Shown in pieces: positions 61,159-64,000 of a stretch of DNA of 64,000 bases. Origin of the DNA: Paenibacillus nasutitermitis (GTDB lineage: Bacteria; Bacillota; Bacilli; Paenibacillales; Paenibacillaceae). The notes below the pieces were generated by a model that was not told where the DNA came from, ran no database searches, and saw only the letters and a list, made by a program, of their open reading frames with translations. The stretch's first letter is position 1. Each line of letters opens with the position of its first letter. The DNA lies in NCBI RefSeq assembly GCF_014641075.1, contig NZ_BMHP01000002.1:1674001-1738000 (forward strand), read 5' to 3'. Position numbers and translations under genes: made by a program.

Positions 61159-62418
61159 ATGCTATGGTTTAATTCATTATCTATCCGCAATAAACTACTG
61201 ATCGGGTGTTACACGATTGTCGGCATTTTCTCGATCGCTTTGCTTTTAGGATTAATGATTACGGGAAGCAGCATATTGCTGGGTCTTATCGTCATTTTAG
61301 TTGCCGCAGTCGTCACCTTCCCACTGGTCAGCGTGATCGAGAGAGCGCTTACATCATCTATCGATGAAATGTCTTCCATTGCTTTTGGCATTGCCAAAGG
61401 GGATTTCACCCAGAAAGTTGATGTTTCCTCCTCTTCATCCCTGGGTCAACTAGGCCATTCCTTTAACAGCATGATTGACAAGCTCCGCGACATTTTGAAG
61501 GATACCTCTAACATTTCCCGGATCGTCAACGATACCAGCCGTAATATATTTGATAAGAATAAGGATTTAAAGCAGGTCATGGAGCAAGTCGCTTTGTCCG
61601 CTGGCGAGCTTGCCACCGGAGCCAATGAGATTTCTGAAGATGTAGCCGACATGGCTGAATCCATACGCGAAATTGAAGACAAAGTCGCTTCCTATGCCAC
61701 CTCCACGAAAGAAATGAATGAACGATCCGAACAGACGCTTGGTCTTGTCGAGAAAGGCCGCAAGGCAGTCGACAGCCAAACTGTCGGTATGCAGCGCAAC
61801 GTGGAAGCTACTTCTACTGTAGCAGCCACGATCGAGGATCTTGCCCGTAAAGCGGAGGGCATCTCGGCAATTACCCGCACGATCTCCGATCTTGCAGAAC
61901 AGACGAATCTGCTTTCCCTGAATGCTTCTATTGAGGCAGCGCGTGCAGGCGAACATGGCAGGGGATTCGCGGTTGTCGCTCAGGAAGTACGCAAGCTGGC
62001 AGAAGAATCCACTTCCTCCACCAAGGAAGTGTTCAATCTGGTACGCAGCATCGATTCCGGAGTCAAGCAGGCGATCGAAAATATTAAAATCAATGAGGAA
62101 GTCGTCAACCTGCAAACCCAGATGCTCCAGGAATCCGAACATATTTTCACCGAAATTGTGGCCAGCGTTGATTTTATTACGAAACAGATTTATCAATTCT
62201 CAAACGAAAGCGATCAAATGCTGGAAAGTGCCAGGAAAATTTCCGGAGCGATCCAAAATATATCCGCGATTACCCAGGAATCGGCAGCCGGTACGGAGCA
62301 GGTATCCGCCTCGATGAATGAACAAATCAGCTCCGTACAAGCTGTTGTCGATGAAACCGAAAAAATGCAGCAGGTTGTTGTACAGCTGCAGCGGACGGTA
62401 TCGATATTTAAAATTTAA
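61159..62418 (+). CDS. Methyl-accepting chemotaxis protein without external sensor domain
   Basis: 419 residues. Two helices near residues 12-33 and 36-58 are separated by only a few residues, so there is no extracellular sensing domain. A HAMP-like segment (about 60-115) and the signalling domain follow, with the conserved hairpin tip [21 protein letters not shown] then [18 protein letters not shown]. It probably senses a membrane or cytoplasmic signal. AGAGGAG precedes the ATG. Single-gene unit, apart from motility genes. Confidence 0.9.
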   Translation: MLWFNSLSIRNKLLIGCYTIVGIFSIALLLGLMITGSSILLGLIVILVAAVVTFPLVSVIERALTSSIDEMSSIAFGIAKGDFTQKVDVSSSSSLGQLGHSFNSMIDKLRDILKDTSNISRIVNDTSRNIFDKNKDLKQVMEQVALSAGELATGANEISEDVADMAESIREIEDKVASYATSTKEMNERSEQTLGLVEKGRKAVDSQTVGMQRNVEATSTVAATIEDLARKAEGISAITRTISDLAEQTNLLSLNASIEAARAGEHGRGFAVVAQEVRKLAEESTSSTKEVFNLVRSIDSGVKQAIENIKINEEVVNLQTQMLQESEHIFTEIVASVDFITKQIYQFSNESDQMLESARKISGAIQNISAITQESAAGTEQVSASMNEQISSVQAVVDETEKMQQVVVQLQRTVSIFKI

Positions 62419-62674
62419 TCATCACCTGATTTAAACCTTCAAGAGAATCGACCATGTTGCAAAATATGGAGATAACCTTGGAGGTGTTTTTGCATTTGCA
62501 AGAAGAGCCAGTTCCCTGGCAGAATAACGAAAATTCGAATGCTGATGAAACGAAATAACCAGTCGCCGATTGGATTTCCGACGACTGGCTGCTTAAACCA
62601 TAGGCGTTACCGCTCCCTTGACTCACGAACAGGGGGCAATTCAGCTTGCACGTTTCAGGTGCTATTGTTTTGTG
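62419..62674. other. Region between the chemotaxis gene and the SGNH hydrolase gene
   Basis: 256 bp. GGAGGTG near 62480 precedes a 20- to 25-codon frame (ending at TAA near 62558) of no recognisable kind. CCAGTCG...CGACTGG (62559-62588) is an inverted repeat that may end transcription. Nothing else found. Confidence 0.4.
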
Positions 62675-63340
62675 TTACAGGCCATTCTGATAATCAAACC
62701 CGATGCCTTGCAGAAACGCCCGAGCCAGAACCGTATGTCCCGCCTGGCTTGGATGTACACGGTCCCAGGCCAGCGTTGCCGGATAGATATGCTCTAGCAC
62801 CCGGTTGAATGCAGCCTGTGTATCGACAAACACTGCGTTATGCTTGCCGGCGATCCGTCTGACCGCTTCGCCGTAACGATCCATCGTCTCCCGCATGGCA
62901 TCTTGCGGATTAGGCTCGATATAGAACGGGGACATCAGCACCAATCCTTTCAGGGATGGCTTGGTGCGGATCACCAGTTCTTCAAGCGTCTGTTCGTATT
63001 CCTCCAGGTACACATGGGTTTCGGTCATGGTCGGGACATCGAACTGCCGCCAGACATCATTAATCCCAATCATGATGGACAGCCAGTCCGGCTTGAGATC
63101 GATAACATCAGTCTGCCAGCGGTCTTTCAGATTTCTTACGTTATTTCCGCTTGAACCAACGTTTACTACCCGAATGCCCATATCCGGATACACTGCCGTA
63201 AGAAGCGCGTCAACTATACCGACATACCCTTTGCCAATTGCGTTGAACAGCCCTTCTCCAACCGGTCTTGCGCGTTCACAATCGGTAATGGAATCGCCGA
63301 TCATGACGAGCTTGTCCCGCTTCTTTAATTGAAGTGACAT
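62675..63340 (-). CDS. SGNH/GDSL-family hydrolase
   Basis: 221 residues. Block I LVMIGDSITD (catalytic Ser), block II/III VNVGSSGNNVRNL and MIGINDVW (oxyanion Gly and Asn), block V WDRVHPSQAGH (catalytic Asp and His). No signal peptide, so it acts inside the cell. Likely deacetylates sugars or hydrolyses a carbohydrate ester; its neighbour is an acetylxylan-esterase-like gene on the same strand 18 bp upstream, suggesting a xylan or acetyl-sugar operon. Confidence 0.92.
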   Translation of the reverse strand: MSLQLKKRDKLVMIGDSITDCERARPVGEGLFNAIGKGYVGIVDALLTAVYPDMGIRVVNVGSSGNNVRNLKDRWQTDVIDLKPDWLSIMIGINDVWRQFDVPTMTETHVYLEEYEQTLEELVIRTKPSLKGLVLMSPFYIEPNPQDAMRETMDRYGEAVRRIAGKHNAVFVDTQAAFNRVLEHIYPATLAWDRVHPSQAGHTVLARAFLQGIGFDYQNGL

Positions 63341-63358
63341 CCTTTTCTGCCTCCCCTT

Positions 63359-64000
63359 TTAATAATCCCCTAAGAAAAACTGAAAAATCTTATCCTGCAG
63401 ACCCGGCAATCCCTCATGTCCGAAATCCGGGTAAATTTCAAACCGTTTTGGTGCCGTAATCTTATTGTAGGCGGCAAATTGAGTGGAGGGCGGACAAATC
63501 GTGTCCATCAGCCCTACTCCAAGAAGCACTTCGCCTTGAATCCGGCTGGCCAAATATTGAATATCAATGTAACCCAGCTTTGTAAAAATCTCATTTTCCC
63601 GTTGATGCTGCGGATCGAAAAAGCGGAAATAAGTACGTATTTCGGCGTATGCGTCTTTGGCCAAATCCATTTCCCAGACCCGGCGATAGTCGCTCAGGAA
63701 CGGGTATACCGTCGCTACTTTGCGGACACGCGGCTCAAGCGCTGCGCAAGCAATAGTCAGCCCGCCCCCCTGAGACCAGCCAGTGGCAAAAACCTGCTCC
63801 GGATCGACATGCGGCATCCGCATAACGATGGAAGCAAGCTGAGCGGTGTCCAGAAAGATATGCCGGAACAGCAGATTATCCGGCTTGTCGTCCAACCCGC
63901 GGATGATATGTCCGTTATGTGTATTTCCGGTCACGCCGCCAACGTCCTGCGACAGTCCCCCCTGACCCCTACAGTTCATTGCGAAGACGGAGAAGCCAAG
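63359..64000 (-). CDS. Acetylxylan esterase / cephalosporin-C deacetylase (partial, cut by right edge)
   Basis: The last 213 residues of an AXE1-family alpha/beta-hydrolase; the frame is open through the right edge ([15 protein letters not shown]), so the start lies outside. Nucleophile Ser in ATGWSQGGG, catalytic Asp in [11 protein letters not shown] and His in PDFGHEG. MNCRGQG and HIIRGL are typical of this family. It removes acetyl groups from xylo-oligosaccharides. Operon partner of the SGNH hydrolase. Confidence 0.93.
   Translation of the reverse strand, partial: LGFSVFAMNCRGQGGLSQDVGGVTGNTHNGHIIRGLDDKPDNLLFRHIFLDTAQLASIVMRMPHVDPEQVFATGWSQGGGLTIACAALEPRVRKVATVYPFLSDYRRVWEMDLAKDAYAEIRTYFRFFDPQHQRENEIFTKLGYIDIQYLASRIQGEVLLGVGLMDTICPPSTQFAAYNKITAPKRFEIYPDFGHEGLPGLQDKIFQFFLGDY

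Noticed and set aside
62480..62558. Short frame after GGAGGTG
   Set aside because: Only 20-25 codons with no family resemblance; too weak to call a gene.
1..64000. tRNA or rRNA genes
   Set aside because: No cloverleaf-like or rRNA-like sequence was noticed on either strand by eye; a covariance search would be needed to be certain.

Overview
The window is a stretch of chromosome from a spore-forming, low-to-moderate GC Firmicute, most likely a Paenibacillus or close relative. The evidence is an Sda checkpoint gene, GerQ, two alpha/beta-type SASPs, YjcZ-, YhcN/YlaJ- and YheC/D-like spore proteins, the Bacillus-type DnaB/DnaI helicase loaders, strong AGGAGG ribosome sites, a trpS T-box and a B. 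subtilis-like yuiB/yumB/yumC/yuzB/yutJ/yutI neighbourhood. No rRNA, tRNA, prophage or intact transposase was seen. The left edge cuts a Fur-controlled transcription unit and the right edge cuts an acetylxylan-esterase-like gene.

Layout. 0.3-4.6 kb: sulfate ABC transporter operon (sbp-cysT-cysW-cysA-yezD, minus strand). 4.8-5.3 kb: a repeat element with terminal inverted repeats. 5.3-8.3 kb: a KhtTU-type K+/H+ antiporter and two membrane proteins. 8.5-11 kb: dnaB-dnaI. 11-15.3 kb: yuiB, hemQ, type II NADH dehydrogenase (yumB), and ferredoxin-NADP reductase (yumC) behind a pseudoknot-like leader. 15.6-16.7 kb: sda with a DnaA-box cluster, and an ATP-grasp spore protein. 16.9-21.6 kb: a Bce-type peptide-antibiotic sensing and resistance operon (RSAB). 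21.7-23.4 kb: a compact agr-like quorum-sensing operon with no histidine kinase. 23.8-33.1 kb: aldo/keto reductase, two SDRs, Fe-S assembly proteins (ErpA, YutI, YuzB), mqnE (futalosine menaquinone route) with a second NADH dehydrogenase, a HEPN-domain protein and a GNAT. 33.3-43.7 kb: ctaA, thioredoxin, stalk-domain lipoprotein, MurJ/SpoVB-family flippase, ThuA, DUF456, HAD, class B PBP and transglutaminase. 43.7-43.9 kb: an array of four perfect or near-perfect hairpins. 44-52 kb: MFS, YjcZ, Toprim, AEC carrier, sco1-ctaB, a broken cwlJ-like gene beside gerQ, and yfhP behind three tandem copies of the same pseudoknot-like leader seen at yumC. 52-58 kb: SASPs, trpS with T-box, a 159-bp tandem repeat block, and a UPF0718 permease/TIGR03943 pair. 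57.8-64 kb: a sortase with an adjacent MPKTG-bearing substrate, polysaccharide deacetylase, YhcN lipoprotein, chemotaxis transducer, SGNH hydrolase and esterase.

Themes. Much of the window serves aerobic respiration and its cofactors (hemQ, ctaA, ctaB, sco1, two NDH-2 enzymes, mqnE, Fe-S factors) and sporulation. The parts most likely to be new are: (i) the H-type pseudoknot leader shared by yumC and yfhP, with compensating base changes and tandem triplication; (ii) the kinase-less agr cassette; (iii) the sortase/MPKTG-substrate pair; (iv) the repeat families. Several start codons were moved downstream because the longest open frame begins inside the Shine-Dalgarno sequence.
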